Positions 48,701 to 55,300 of a stretch of DNA of 64,000 bases are shown here, in pieces. The stretch is from Oikopleura dioica. Taxonomy: Eukaryota; Chordata; Appendicularia; Copelata; Oikopleuridae. Numbering within the stretch: position 1 is the first letter of the stretch; every line of letters begins with the position of its first letter. The stretch covers positions 3,604,501 to 3,668,500 of the forward strand of contig OU015568.1 of the NCBI GenBank assembly GCA_907165135.1, in the 5' to 3' direction. The notes below the pieces were generated by a model. The model searched no databases. It saw only the letters and a program-made list of their open reading frames with translations, and was not told where the DNA came from. The translations under genes were made by a program, and so were the position numbers.

Positions 48701-50737
48701 AAATCGCCCCGATCCCAAAAATACCTTTCAGAATCGGCCTGATCCCAAAAATACCTTTGGAATCGGCCTGAGCCAAGTAATACTTTCAAAAGCTGGTCTA
48801 TGCCCAACAATACTCCGTTCCGAATCCCTGATTCCAATAACACTCTGTAGCAGCAAGGAACTCGATATTGTTGCTCATATTTCTTAGCTGGACTTCTGCG
48901 ATCCTGATAATTTTTCTTTTTACTTCATATGAACACTTTTTTCTTGAATAGAAAAACGATTTTTTTTATATTTAAGATAATTTATTAAGGATATCCAATG
49001 ACGATAACAATAAATAAAAATCAAGCTTCATTTTACAGAAATAGAAATATTGAGAGTAGCTTACAAAGGAATAAGTGTTTTAGAGTTTCATTTTACTTTT
49101 TCTTAGAAGTATAAGTACTGTTCATGCTATTCATCTTCTTGTTTCATTTTATGTCGAGTGTGAAGATTCTTGCCGCTCGAGCGAACTTGATTCGAAAATG
49201 AACCAAAAGAGGGAGCCACATTCTTTGAGATAACCCACTGAGTCCGAAAGGTTCGAACCTTCCGTGGAGCGCAATGTCAATAGACTCTGAGCCCATGGAA
49301 GGAGCACTAGTTCCGGGCGCGTTCAATGCGTAATTCCCCGCCGCGCCATCTTTTTCAGTCAATCAACGTTCGATTTCGGAAGGTTCTAGTTTTCGTTACG
49401 CTTTTAAACTTTCACAGATATTGTTAACAGGTCTGTTTCTGAAAATATCAAAAAATTAGAGCTTTTTAAGCTCGGTGCTAGCTTCAAAAGTAAGAGAAAC
49501 TGATTTCTCGCCCGCGCTCACCCTCTTATGCACTACCGCGCCACGACCTTCACTCAGTATTCTGTAGGTTTCGGAAAATTTGAGTTTTTGTTACGCCTGG
49601 AAATTTTTTTGGCGGTACAATTAATTTTGAAGAGCAAATTATGAAGAAGTTTCATCATTTTAGTATCCGGAAAGTATTTTTCATTGAAATTTTATCTGAA
49701 AGAACGAAATAGATTTCCGTCATTTTGGGTGAAAAGTGCCACGCCGCGCGCCGCCTTCCCGATACAAACCCTACTCATGTTTATATTTGAAAAGTCTCAT
49801 CCAAGGGACAGTTTTTGTAAAAAATAACATAAAAGTTTCTAGAAGGTTATTTGAATAACGGTTATCGTAATAAAAAGTTATTTGAATAACAAGTTATTTC
49901 AATAACAAGTTATTTGAATAACTTGGTTATTCAAATAACCTTCTAGAAATTTTTTGTTATTTTTGACCGTCCTTTGTTTGGATGACTCATGTTTATGTTA
50001 CATATTTAGTTTACTAATATTTATCATATGTTTACGTTTTATATAAATATTTTAGCTTGTTTACATATTTCATAAATATTTATAATTATTTACCTTTCTT
50101 TGTTTACATTATCTCCATTATTGAAAAAAGCTTATGTACATACTACTGAGTCTAACCTTGAAGAGTTTGAGGAACCGATTGAACGGCAACTGGTTGCTGA
50201 GCAGAGTACGCAGGGGGTGGCTGACTTGGATAATCATTCGCTTTATGGGCTTCTTGAGCAGCGCTATGGTGGACAACAGTCGTTTGTTGGACAGTATTTG
50301 CTTCAGTAGAAGGCGACTGGTTGATTTGGCGATTCTTGTAATTGTTCAGCTGGTAGCCAGTTTGAAAGAGGACGAGGACAGAGAACGCCAAGGCTAGAAA
50401 AATCCATTTGATAGTTGTCAATTCCCGATTATAAGAACTTACCGGCGCATGACATTCCAAGGCATGCTTTCATCAAGTCCAAAGGCAGATAGTAGTAACA
50501 CCAAAGTGCGATGATCATGCAGCAAGAGGTGAGATTCAAAACCACCACCCACCAAATCGTAGCGTATTCGACAATCACACTCCTCCTCGCAATGGATGCC
50601 CCGTAGCAGACGGAGACCGCGATGATTGCCTTATTGAAAACAAGCCAAAAACATGCTGTCAATGCAACATCGCCGACCTCGTAGTATTTACACCTGGTAG
50701 TGTATGCTGGCTCTATATCTGGAATATCGTGGATCAT
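30702..50737 (-). CDS. Four-pass membrane protein gene split by a Polinton
   Basis: Four exons join in frame: 50443-50737, 50157-50393, 30837-31010 and 30702-30790, giving about 264 aa. Exons 2 and 3 flank the whole Polinton. Removing the element and one target copy leaves a normal 43-nt GT-AG intron in correct phase. Hydrophobic segments lie near residues 25-47 (ALTACFWLVFNKAIIAVSV), 60-84 (IWWVVVLNLTSCCMIIALW), 90-112 and 238-256. The loop before the last is Gln/Pro-rich with a PPPAY motif that could bind WW domains. It resembles small tetraspan proteins, but no family is assigned. Expression now requires removal of a ~19.1-kb intron. Confidence 0.8.
31053..31498 (+). repeat. Polinton left terminal inverted repeat
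   Basis: About 446 bp, matching the complement of 49704-50147 with scattered differences and ending near GACGGAAATCTATTTCG. It contains a cluster of palindromic GTTATTNNAATAAC units (31258-31345). Confidence 0.9.
31499..32091. other. Polinton leader region before the ATPase
   Basis: AT-rich, with no supported gene. It presumably holds the promoter of the rightward ATPase-integrase block. Confidence 0.4.
32092..33219 (+). CDS. Polinton packaging ATPase (FtsK/HerA, A32-like)
   Basis: A single 375-codon exon. Walker A SGSSGAGKTY lies near residue 25 and Walker B TIVLDDLYEEA near residue 97, followed by VMIMTQNNYAAGKFGRNIR, which fits the sensor region of viral genome-packaging ATPases. These pump DNA into capsids. 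The last ~110 residues form a separate Lys/Arg/Ser-rich tail (SKKKTKKSKRRR) followed by acidic Ser tracts. The tail's DNA also encodes the integrase N-terminus in another frame. It appears intact. Confidence 0.88.
   Translation: MSTMISGEILPQKEFAYPFRILLSGSSGAGKTYIAKQVLLNRHLFQKKTKRVLYFYPCFLEEKPVQWDDLGIPVSYRVGIPSQDDIDEMMPHTTIVLDDLYEEAIQSQAIDHLFRVTSGKRSLNVMIMTQNNYAAGKFGRNIRLNCNATFLCRNCLDGTINKRVCNTAGLQKAFKRASEDIKNKSYPYMFLDQSPRGHASSYRLYTDIFSKYPVVYSVTGMKACIVPFNDFKQNFNIIERENTFEATAKKDDKKYSSCKTIETSRVKAKTRCDSFTDDSSESDVERKRTRKRRKRSVPEKKSKKKTKKSKRRRPSTSSESETSSASSSSGKESSESTSDSEKTEEDSDGSDSSPVRKRCKRSSVLSESSGVSQAE
32843..34060 (+). pseudogene. Polinton DDE integrase with in-frame stop
   Basis: Retrovirus-like integrase core. 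The three acidic residues lie in FMGDLIEY, ITDEGLEFYN and SMAERVNQ, with the expected D-D-E spacing, and a chromo/SH3-like C-terminal part follows. Family members integrate the linear element with 6-bp duplications. The frame is open from 32843, but the true start is unclear; conserved-looking sequence begins near 33130, overlapping the ATPase tail. A TGA at 33920-33922 interrupts the frame, and recognisable C-terminal sequence (VVWYKIADEEGNRQPGIKY) continues in the same frame to 34060. So it is a nonsense mutation, unless the stop is read through. Confidence 0.85.
34123..34377 (+). CDS. Polinton hypothetical protein
   Basis: The open frame extends upstream to about 34069 but the first ATG is at 34123 (MTTPRDMDIAF). 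Content includes CYGEPNTLMMGQIRPNDRW and ending ILITTRE, with a beta-strand-like pattern, lying between integrase and protease where virion genes are common. Its stop overlaps the ATG of the next frame (ATGA). No family recognised. Confidence 0.5.
   Translation: MTTPRDMDIAFITCNSIASCYGEPNTLMMGQIRPNDRWCHFSDQRSVTFPLNIYNWRDTRFSIDLGSQHIIQHFSLQILITTRE
34374..34589 (+). CDS. Small highly basic Polinton protein
   Basis: 71 codons, Lys/Arg-rich throughout (KKKRNQTTKDLKKSKKSSKK). Start and stop both overlap neighbouring frames through ATGA tetranucleotides (34374-34377 and 34586-34589), a tight virus-like arrangement. Composition suits a DNA-condensing core protein, as in adenoviruses; that role is inference. 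Confidence 0.5.
   Translation: MKTIIASLENRPKKWFPKSQSGAGKRKSKNGPTKLKLTPGRKHPNTKTKKKRNQTTKDLKKSKKSSKKKKA
34586..34964 (+). pseudogene. Polinton adenain-like cysteine protease, frameshifted
   Basis: From ATG 34586 the frame encodes a start typical of Polinton/adenovirus proteases, with the catalytic His in KGSHWISL and an acidic partner in IFDSLG. The expected Gln and catalytic Cys segment (YCGFYVC) is present downstream but in another frame, which ends at 34964. The shift occurs around the T-run near 34835-34845. Without it the protein lacks the nucleophile and runs into a hydrophobic tail to 35008. The family processes capsid proteins. An intron could also explain the shift, but no good splice pair is seen. 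Confidence 0.75.
35057..36366 (+). CDS. Polinton capsid-like structural protein, with introns
   Basis: Three exons (35057-35310, 35353-36031, 36076-36366) give about 407 aa with two 42-44 nt GT-AG introns. The sequence is beta-rich without Cys clusters (ELIFLPTHGFF, NTDLSITLYRLKHEF, NVMLNGQSLNGYP). Position after the protease and size fit a Polinton capsid gene; whether major (double jelly roll) or minor (penton-like) is not clear by eye. A GTAAGT at 36359-36364 overlapping the stop might be a further donor, but no acceptor gives an open frame. Confidence 0.65.
36388..36780 (+). CDS. Polinton hypothetical protein after capsid gene
   Basis: 130 codons open to TAA. An internal ATG at MFVTIKTFTFRSYNG is an alternative start. 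Content (FRVKGTYIPGFETDLDY, INLRLFAKTGDEV, PSYTFRFNRPVDQKI) looks like a small beta-rich structural protein. No family recognised. Confidence 0.55.
   Translation: MNRALINQRFRTSGLLLPAHLIIKMFVTIKTFTFRSYNGGGFFRVKGTYIPGFETDLDYSRPTKEINLRLFAKTGDEVSNVFQALQMHTESQRPADLYTTSDAKQSDWEKEHNVKPSYTFRFNRPVDQKI
37100..37203 (+). CDS. Possible small Cys/His protein fragment
   Basis: A short frame (about 37046-37203) contains NYEDHRHPECLICAMLDGYV, a CxxC with nearby histidines like a half zinc site. The ATG nearest the motif is used for the start. It may be the 3' exon of a larger gene; upstream joining was not resolved. Confidence 0.3.
37462..37860 (+). pseudogene. Polinton ORF with CPVC motif and in-frame stop
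   Basis: 79 codons from ATG 37462 to TAA 37699-37701, after which the same frame stays open to TGA 37858-37860 with sensible composition (SSYFVDFKDFTLKYERQ, then DDCPVCKTKDVFRW). The TAA probably splits one protein. TTTTTGCAG at 37465-37473 could be a splice acceptor, so earlier exons are possible. Family unknown. Confidence 0.45.
38015..38237. repeat. 223-bp hairpin element inside the Polinton
   Basis: Two ~95-bp arms are reverse complements with few mismatches around a ~35-bp loop. Outer ends read CTACTCCC and the arms contain GCGCTGCGCTCCC. It is GC-rich against its AT-rich surroundings and codes for nothing. Probably a foldback insertion. Confidence 0.85.
38238..38455. repeat. ~29-bp minisatellite
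   Basis: About seven head-to-tail copies of a 28-30 bp unit containing GGGATCGGGGAGCTC and AGAGAGGTATTT. Confidence 0.85.
38505..39350. repeat. 19-bp minisatellite, ~850 bp
   Basis: More than 40 imperfect copies of a 19-bp unit like GGTCTCTGACCCGTTGACA, grouped into a higher-order block that repeats the variant ACTGGCCTTAGTCCACCCTG several times. Open frames across it are artefacts. It lies just past the end of the polymerase gene. Confidence 0.93.
39459..41156 (-). CDS. Polinton DNA polymerase B, truncated
   Basis: Four exons (40937-41156, 40774-40894, 40503-40714, 39459-40477) give about 523 aa in one frame. A Cys/His zinc-finger-like start (YKCENLSCGYENV) is followed by Exo I FDIETME and a motif-A-like segment VFLDFNALYLFAQKMSLP. 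Then comes the polymerase insert typical of Polintons: GEHQVENFKIDGYANV, FFEFLGCYYHTHCVDC, GQVHVMRECEWNQ. The family replicates the element by protein priming. Motif B (NSxYG) and the catalytic motif C (DTDS) were not found before the stop, where a minisatellite begins. The join at 40478-40502 would be a 25-nt intron. Typical Polinton polymerases are about twice this length. Confidence 0.75.
41290..41660. repeat. Degenerate ~30-bp tandem repeat
   Basis: Imperfect copies of a unit resembling CTGGTCTGAGCCCAGTAA and TACCTCTGGAAA. The minus-strand frame over it is low complexity and not called as a gene. Confidence 0.65.
41925..42473 (-). CDS. Polinton single-pass membrane protein
   Basis: Three exons (42224-42473, 42042-42179, 41925-41998), about 153 aa. 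A Gly/Asn/Gln-rich polar N-terminal part precedes one membrane helix (VIAILILLLFFYIVYE near residue 70) and an Arg-rich tail (RQRQREPRRIRMIR) ending QICHRQKRY. Introns are 43-44 nt. An upstream in-frame ATG at 42518 is possible. First of a run of membrane proteins on this strand; unknown family. Confidence 0.65.
42560..43043 (-). CDS. Polinton single-pass membrane protein with Ser/Thr-rich ectodomain
   Basis: Four exons (42962-43043, 42832-42924, 42649-42792, 42560-42603), about 120 aa. An acidic/aromatic N-terminus (MDDSSEFDQDYRWDYYDE) precedes a Ser/Thr/Asn-rich segment with several N-glycosylation sequons (NESANIT, NETSN), one membrane helix (MIVITLLAFNTILLLTLILIL) and a Lys-rich anchor. 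No signal peptide is obvious. An envelope-type role is possible but unproven. Confidence 0.65.
43110..43398 (-). CDS. Polinton small two-pass membrane protein
   Basis: Two exons (43332-43398, 43110-43282), 79 aa. An acidic N-terminus (MDNYEGDDVHDSDLEQQ) is followed by two hydrophobic stretches (ILVFLAIQCVGLLATFII and LAGLAFAIFPFINLVWFLF) and a short basic tail. One 49-nt intron. Confidence 0.65.
43504..44106 (-). CDS. Polinton mucin-like single-pass membrane protein
   Basis: Three exons (43917-44106, 43750-43872, 43504-43715), 174 aa. The N-terminal ~60 residues are Thr/Ser-rich (TDTTSTTSLGSTSTTHTFST), like an O-glycosylated ectodomain. One helix follows (VSVIIVVMLAILIY), then a long charged cytoplasmic tail (LEERDLELQNRRADEER) ending in Trp-containing WIDSW. 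Introns are 34 and 44 nt. No homologue recognised. Confidence 0.68.
44107..44983. other. Intergenic between divergent Polinton blocks
   Basis: No convincing gene. It contains a 14-bp-armed hairpin, GGTGTAGATTTTGA at 44165 and its complement at 44228-44241. Probably the promoter region for the minus-strand membrane genes and the 44984 gene. Confidence 0.45.
44984..45358 (+). CDS. Small acidic helical Polinton protein
   Basis: Three exons (44984-45098, 45139-45216, 45261-45358) with 40-44 nt introns, about 96 aa. Charged and probably helical (DEEKDLMSKIEEGDLAALIK, NGQLAELQKIVTEKIA), with an acidic tail. An upstream in-frame ATG at 44924 is possible. The only plus-strand gene among minus-strand neighbours here. 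Unknown function. Confidence 0.6.
45733..46002 (-). CDS. Small single-pass Polinton membrane protein
   Basis: An uninterrupted 89-codon frame. A polar N-terminus precedes one membrane helix (GVSGVAFIGLIITVGFYTK) and a basic segment (EKKKNVSRKNPDRRE). Fifth membrane protein of this cluster. No family. Confidence 0.55.
   Translation of the reverse strand: MNRSLPLSEEFPFFDVICELKDQLLSIQHRFFTGVSGVAFIGLIITVGFYTKLCMIICEKKKNVSRKNPDRRENITISEPFDAVNNTLV
46408..46526. mobile_element. 119-bp hAT-type MITE
   Basis: Termini CAGGGGTGGATATTTT are inverted at both ends. Flanks GTCTTGAG (46400-46407) and GTCTGGAG (46527-46534) are an 8-bp target duplication with one change. CAGGG ends plus 8-bp duplications are typical of hAT. 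It sits in the last exon of the acidic repeat gene. Confidence 0.88.
47000..47235. repeat. 39-bp coding tandem repeat
   Basis: About six copies of a 36-39 bp unit containing GATCAGTTGAGAGCTTGG, encoding the repeated LIEDTPGPSS segment on the minus strand. Confidence 0.85.
48450..48770. repeat. ~29-bp minisatellite, reverse relative of 38238-38455
   Basis: About eleven copies of a unit with CGATCCCAAAAATACCTC and AGAAATCGCCC. The core is the reverse complement of the core of the 38238-38455 array. Confidence 0.88.
48776..49703. other. Polinton right subterminal region
   Basis: No supported gene. A perfect 14-bp palindrome AAGGTTCGAACCTT lies near 49246. Two diverged copies of a TTTCGGAAxxTTxxxTTTTxGTTACGC segment occur near 49375 and 49570. 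Confidence 0.45.
49704..50147 (-). repeat. Polinton right terminal inverted repeat
   Basis: About 444 bp, complement of 31053-31498. Ends at TACTACT before the GAGTCT duplication. Contains the same palindromic GTTATTNNAATAAC cluster (about 49848-49942). Confidence 0.9.
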
Positions 50738-51332
50738 CTTTTTTATCTTATTCGATTTGATTTCTGCTCAAAAATATTCTAGACACGAAATTTAAAGCAG
50801 ATTTGTTTGAGATCTTTGATGGAAAGACATATTTCCACGGTTGATTTGATGCATTTTTATGAAATAGGATTCTCGCTCCTACAGTAGTTTTTCAATTCTA
50901 TGTCGCGAGGACAAGATAATGCGTTGAATAATCGAAATACATGCTTTTATTTCTGTTCAAATACAGTCGCGAGAGAGACTGAAAGAGAATGTTTCCTTTC
51001 GGAAAACTCGATTATATAGAACCGTTATATTATATAACTTATATAAGAAAATATCATCTTTTTTTTGGCAATTTTTCAGCTTCCTGTGGAAAGAATCAAT
51101 TAATCTTTGCATATGATAATTTTTTTCTAGCCATCCTTATATAGCTAGAATTCAACACCAAAAATTTTTAAATTTATTCTGTCTAATATCCTGACAACAA
51201 ATCATCATCAGCTCGAGCGCCCCCTATTTCCGCTATTCTATGCTCCGCTCACCTAGATATAAAGAAAACACCGAGGGCTGTCAAACCCATATTATTAAGT
51301 ATCCACAAAACCACATTTACAAATAAAGCAAG
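50738..51332. other. Divergent promoter region
   Basis: No gene. It separates the split membrane protein gene (minus) from a secreted peptide gene (plus). Confidence 0.4.
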
Positions 51333-51503
51333 ATGAACTTTCTCCTCATTCTGATGGTCCTTGTCTCAAGTATCTCTGCCTCACGAATTCCGACTTCAAT
51401 TGCTACTCAAAAGACGGTAGCATCGTCCGCAAGTCAAGCTGAAATTCGAAGACGACAGAAAGCTCTTATTTACTGGATGAGACTGTATCATCGAAGCATG
51501 TAA
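51333..51503 (+). CDS. Small secreted peptide precursor, type 1
   Basis: 56 aa. A clear signal peptide (MNFLLILMVLVSSISA) is followed by ~40 residues ending AEIRRRQKALIYWMRLYHRS. The C-terminal half matches the peptide at 57222 (AEFLRRRQLLEIYMIRRHMR), so the two look like paralogues. Upstream CACATTTACAAATAAAGCAAG fits a short 5' UTR. Could be a hormone-like or antimicrobial peptide; function unknown. Confidence 0.65.
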   Translation: MNFLLILMVLVSSISASRIPTSIATQKTVASSASQAEIRRRQKALIYWMRLYHRSM

Positions 51504-51689
51504 AAAAGAACCATCTGCTTGTAACAAATAAAATTAATAAAAATAAAATCTTGATTTCAAACAACGAATCTTTCGCAATTTTATTTTAATAGCATAGGAC
51601 AACATCGTCGATTCTTATCAATATTTTGGCATCCCGTTGCAGGATTTGCGAGTTGGAAATTTTTCATTTCAAAAATTTTAGTCGGCGAT

Positions 51690-51869
51690 ATGCGGACAAA
51701 ATTATCATGGTGTCTTGCATCCCTTTTATTTAGCCTAGAGAGTACTGTAGAAGCACAGGGTTGGAAAGAGAAGAAATCCTGGCTGAAGAAATGGGCGAGA
51801 ATGGGTCCTCAGCCAACTCCTGTGGAGATAGTGACAACAAGGAAGAGTAGAAAAATAACAATTTTATAA
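51690..51869 (+). CDS. Small secreted basic peptide
   Basis: 59 aa. MRTKLSWCLASLLFSLESTVEA reads as a signal peptide. The mature part is short, basic and Trp-rich (QGWKEKKSWLKKWARMG), then Pro/Thr and a basic tail. The amphipathic Trp/Lys pattern resembles antimicrobial peptides; that is inference only. Confidence 0.55.
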   Translation: MRTKLSWCLASLLFSLESTVEAQGWKEKKSWLKKWARMGPQPTPVEIVTTRKSRKITIL

Positions 51870-52332
51870 ATAGGCTTTATCGTTATTCAATCTTGAATTT
51901 TTTTTGAATTTCAATAATTTCATTTCTTTACGGGATAATTTATTATTATTCTATGAATCATCTATGTTCTAGTTTCATACTCACTTTTTGTTCTTTCTTA
52001 CCGGTATTAACAGTCTTGTATAATATTTAAAAATCAAATATCCTCAGAAATTTATAATAAATTATCATATCTACCAAGAAACCCAATCATGTTTAGGGTT
52101 TCTCATGATTTCGATGAAAATATAATCGTGGAATAAGAGGTTTTGATAGGAAAAAATGAATCGAGATTGACGTAAATTAAAATCATGATACCAAATTTCC
52201 TTCTTTCAGTTTTCTCGAAATCAAATTCGAGTGAAAAAATACGACTAACGAAGATTATGTAAAATATTATAACGAAGTTAAAGGCATTATCACTTGATTT
52301 TGACTCGCTAAAGTCAACTAGAAACAACAGCA
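51870..52332. other. Upstream region of EGF/ZP gene
   Basis: AT-rich. A signal-peptide exon for the next gene may be hidden here, because its first ATG has no signal sequence and the frame stays open upstream to an AAAG acceptor-like site near 52310. No exon could be assigned with confidence. Confidence 0.4.
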
Positions 52333-55300
52333 ATGACTGTCGCCGCCGATGAAGGATTTGTCCTCCAGACATCGGCTTGTAATGGTGTTACTTGCGGCGC
52401 TGCCGAATTATGCGTCGAGGATCAATACGCAGCTGGCGGATATCGCTGCGAGTGCGATGCCGGATACAGACTTTACAATACCACCTGCAAAGAAACGATT
52501 CTAGCGACCGAAACGCACGAATCAAAAGTCGTCTTTGACGCTCAACAAGAAGGAACAATTGCAGGGAACGGGGGGCAAACGGCAGAAGAAGGATACAAAG
52601 AGCAGTTTTACCCATCATCTTTGATCGATCAAAGCCAGATAGAGATTTTTGTAGCTGAAGGTGGATACGCTTCTGCGGTCGATTTTCGCTCAGATGGATT
52701 TTACGCAATTCTTCACTTGGTCATCGAAATAGTCATCGACCCGAGTGCGACATTGACGACGGACGATTTGGATACAGCCTTGTCGGGTGAATCCAGATCG
52801 CTAAGTTACGAGGGCAGCTCAGAATTCGACAGCGTCATATACGATAACGATTTGTCTTACGCCATCATGGAGTGTCCATTCTATCAATATAAAGGAACGG
52901 AATTATGAATAATTATTTTAATTTTTTTATTAATCCTCTCATAAAAATCTATGCTCTCTATGACGAATCATTTTTTAAATTTATTTGAAATTCCACCAAA
53001 AAAGATACCTGTGGCGCCTATGCTTGCCGGAAATCATGCGAGTCTGAAGCCGAAGGACTGACTGAATACTGCTCAGAGCTTTCCGTCGCATCCTGCGAGG
53101 CGGGATGCTTGTGTGATTCTACGATGGTGCAGTTTTCGCGCGATTTCAGCTCTGCTTGTGTCCCTGTTAGTGAGTGTCCACATTTGAATTGCCCATCGGG
53201 AACACAATATAACTGGACGCTGACGGTCGATTACGATACTGGTTTTTGTAAGGACGACGATGAGTGTTTGACTGATCCATGCGATCCTTATGCTACCTGT
53301 ACAAATACATATGGGAGCTTCGAATGCGCATGTTTATCAGGCTGGGGTGTTGAGCTATTCAAATTTATGTTGCTAAAGAGCCATTTTTTACCCCAAAAGG
53401 TTTTACTGGAGACGGATTTACCTGCTCGGATATCGATGAATGCGCTGATGGACTTGACGATTGCGATGTAAATGCTGACTGTTATGATACTATGGGAGGA
53501 TTTGAATGTACTTGCATCGCTGGATGGAAAGGCAATGGAACATTTTGCGAAAACATGGATGAATGTACAGGATTTGGTTGAATTTGACGTAGAAAAAGTA
53601 TGGTAATCAGGATAAAATTTATGTCATCAATAAGCATTCTTTCCATTCAACTTTTATGGAAGAAGCTCCTCCTTGTGACTCAATTGGCGGCTTGTGCACG
53701 GACACAGTTGGCAGTTTCACGTGTGCTTGTGATGCTGGTTTTTCCGGAGACGGATTAAATTGCACGAACATTGATGAGTGTCTTTTGAGTCCATGCCATG
53801 CTGATGCTGTCTGCGATGATTTGGTGGGAAGCTTTACTTGCTCCTGTAAACCGGGCTATTCCGGCGATGGTTTCGTCTGTCAAGATGTAGATGAATGTTT
53901 AGTTAGTGGGTTTCCATACTAGCGACTTTAACCCAAAGAAAAATCACGAGTTTGTCTATTTTTATCATAAATTTTGCTTAGTTGAAACCCTTTTTTGAGA
54001 CAATCTTGACAATTGCGATGCAAACGCAAACTGTACCAACTCTCCGGGGACCTTTTCCTGTTCCTGTAATTCTGGCTACTCTGGCGACGGCACCAACTGC
54101 ACAAACATTGATGAATGCGCAATGGATACCCATCTGTGTGATGCTCAAGGGACATGTGTTGACTTGGAAGGATCGCACTCCTGTGTCTGTGACTCAGGAT
54201 ATGAAACAGGCGGCGACGGATTCTCTTGTGTCGACATTGACGAGTGTGCCGTCGGCACTGACAATTGCTCTGCCGATTCTGACTGCAGCAATACTGTAGG
54301 AAGCTTCACATGCGCTTGTAAAACCGGCTTTTCTGGAGACGGATTGACCTGTAGTGACATCGACGAGTGCGTATCTTCTCCTTGCGTCGGTCTAGCCACA
54401 TGTACGAATAATCACGGCTCCTTTACGTGCACCTGCGGGACGGGTTTCACCGGCGACGGAATTAACACATGTGATAATATCAACGAATGTGACTCCTCTC
54501 CTTGCGATCAATACGCTAGCTGTACAGACAACATCGGAAGCTACACCTGCGTTTGTAACAGTGGCTTTCTCGGAAACGGCTTCTTGTGTTTTGACATCGA
54601 CGAATGCGCTGGAGATCCTTGTGTAGCACTTGCAACTTGTAACAACATCCCTGGCAGCTTTGAGTGCCCTTGTAACTCGGGATATGAAGGTGATGGAGTG
54701 ACGGAATGCACGGACATTGACGAGTGCGCGTTGGACTTTTGCGATACCAACGCTTCCTGTAACAACACCATTGGCTCTGTCGACTGTACATGCAATGTTG
54801 GATACAGTGGCAATGGAACTTACTGCGAAAACGTCAACGAATGCGATCAAGTAGACGTTTGTCAAGAATATTCGACGTGTACGGATACTGTTGGCTCCTT
54901 TTACTGTACCTGCAACGCTGGGTACAGGCTTCATACTGCACAAATTGGATCTGAAGATGGCGACACGATTGATTTGTGTGTGGAAATTGTTGATTGCCAG
55001 GTATTGCGCAGGAGAGAAACGGAGAATTTTTCGTGCGATTTTAATCTTTCGCAAAATTATAATCAAAAATAAAATTAATTTTTTTTTTCGCGGTGAGAAA
55101 ATGAGAGTCCGTGAGTCATGGAAAAAACTGTATCTGAAGCATGATCTCAGAAAATTATCACCTTCACTGGGTGATGGAAAATTATTGCTTTGTCATAATC
55201 AAGCCGATATTTTTTTATTAAATATTTTAATTTGTCTGAATAGAGCTCGAAATTTCCGAGTTTCGGACGATTTACGGGCGAAATTTATCATAATTTTCAA

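Larger units (their letters stand above)
31053..50147. mobile_element. Complete Polinton/Maverick element, ~19.1 kb
   Basis: Left end AGTAGTATGTACATAAGC and right end GCTTATGTACATACTACT are exact reverse complements. The perfect 6-bp duplication GAGTCT lies outside both ends (31047-31052 and 50148-50153). Starting with AG and making 6-bp duplications are Polinton hallmarks. The interior carries the expected set: FtsK/A32-type ATPase, DDE integrase, adenain-like protease, capsid-like protein and DNA polymerase B, plus extra membrane protein genes. Several genes have short host-type introns. Damage in integrase, protease, polymerase and one accessory gene suggests it is no longer autonomous. 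Confidence 0.95.

Noticed and set aside
48373-48771. 132-codon Pro/Lys/Ser repeat frame
   Set aside because: Translation of the 29-bp minisatellite.
49230-49290. tRNA-like GGTTCGAACC box
   Set aside because: It is part of a 14-bp palindrome; no cloverleaf, A box or acceptor stem could be folded around it.
53571-53662. Another GA-AG intron at GAATGTACAG|GATTTG
   Set aside because: A GT donor six bases further (GGATTTG|GTTGAA) keeps the frame, so the canonical choice is preferred.
54392-55066. 224-codon minus-strand frame
   Set aside because: Antisense of the EGF-repeat exon, whose plus-strand Cys pattern is decisive.
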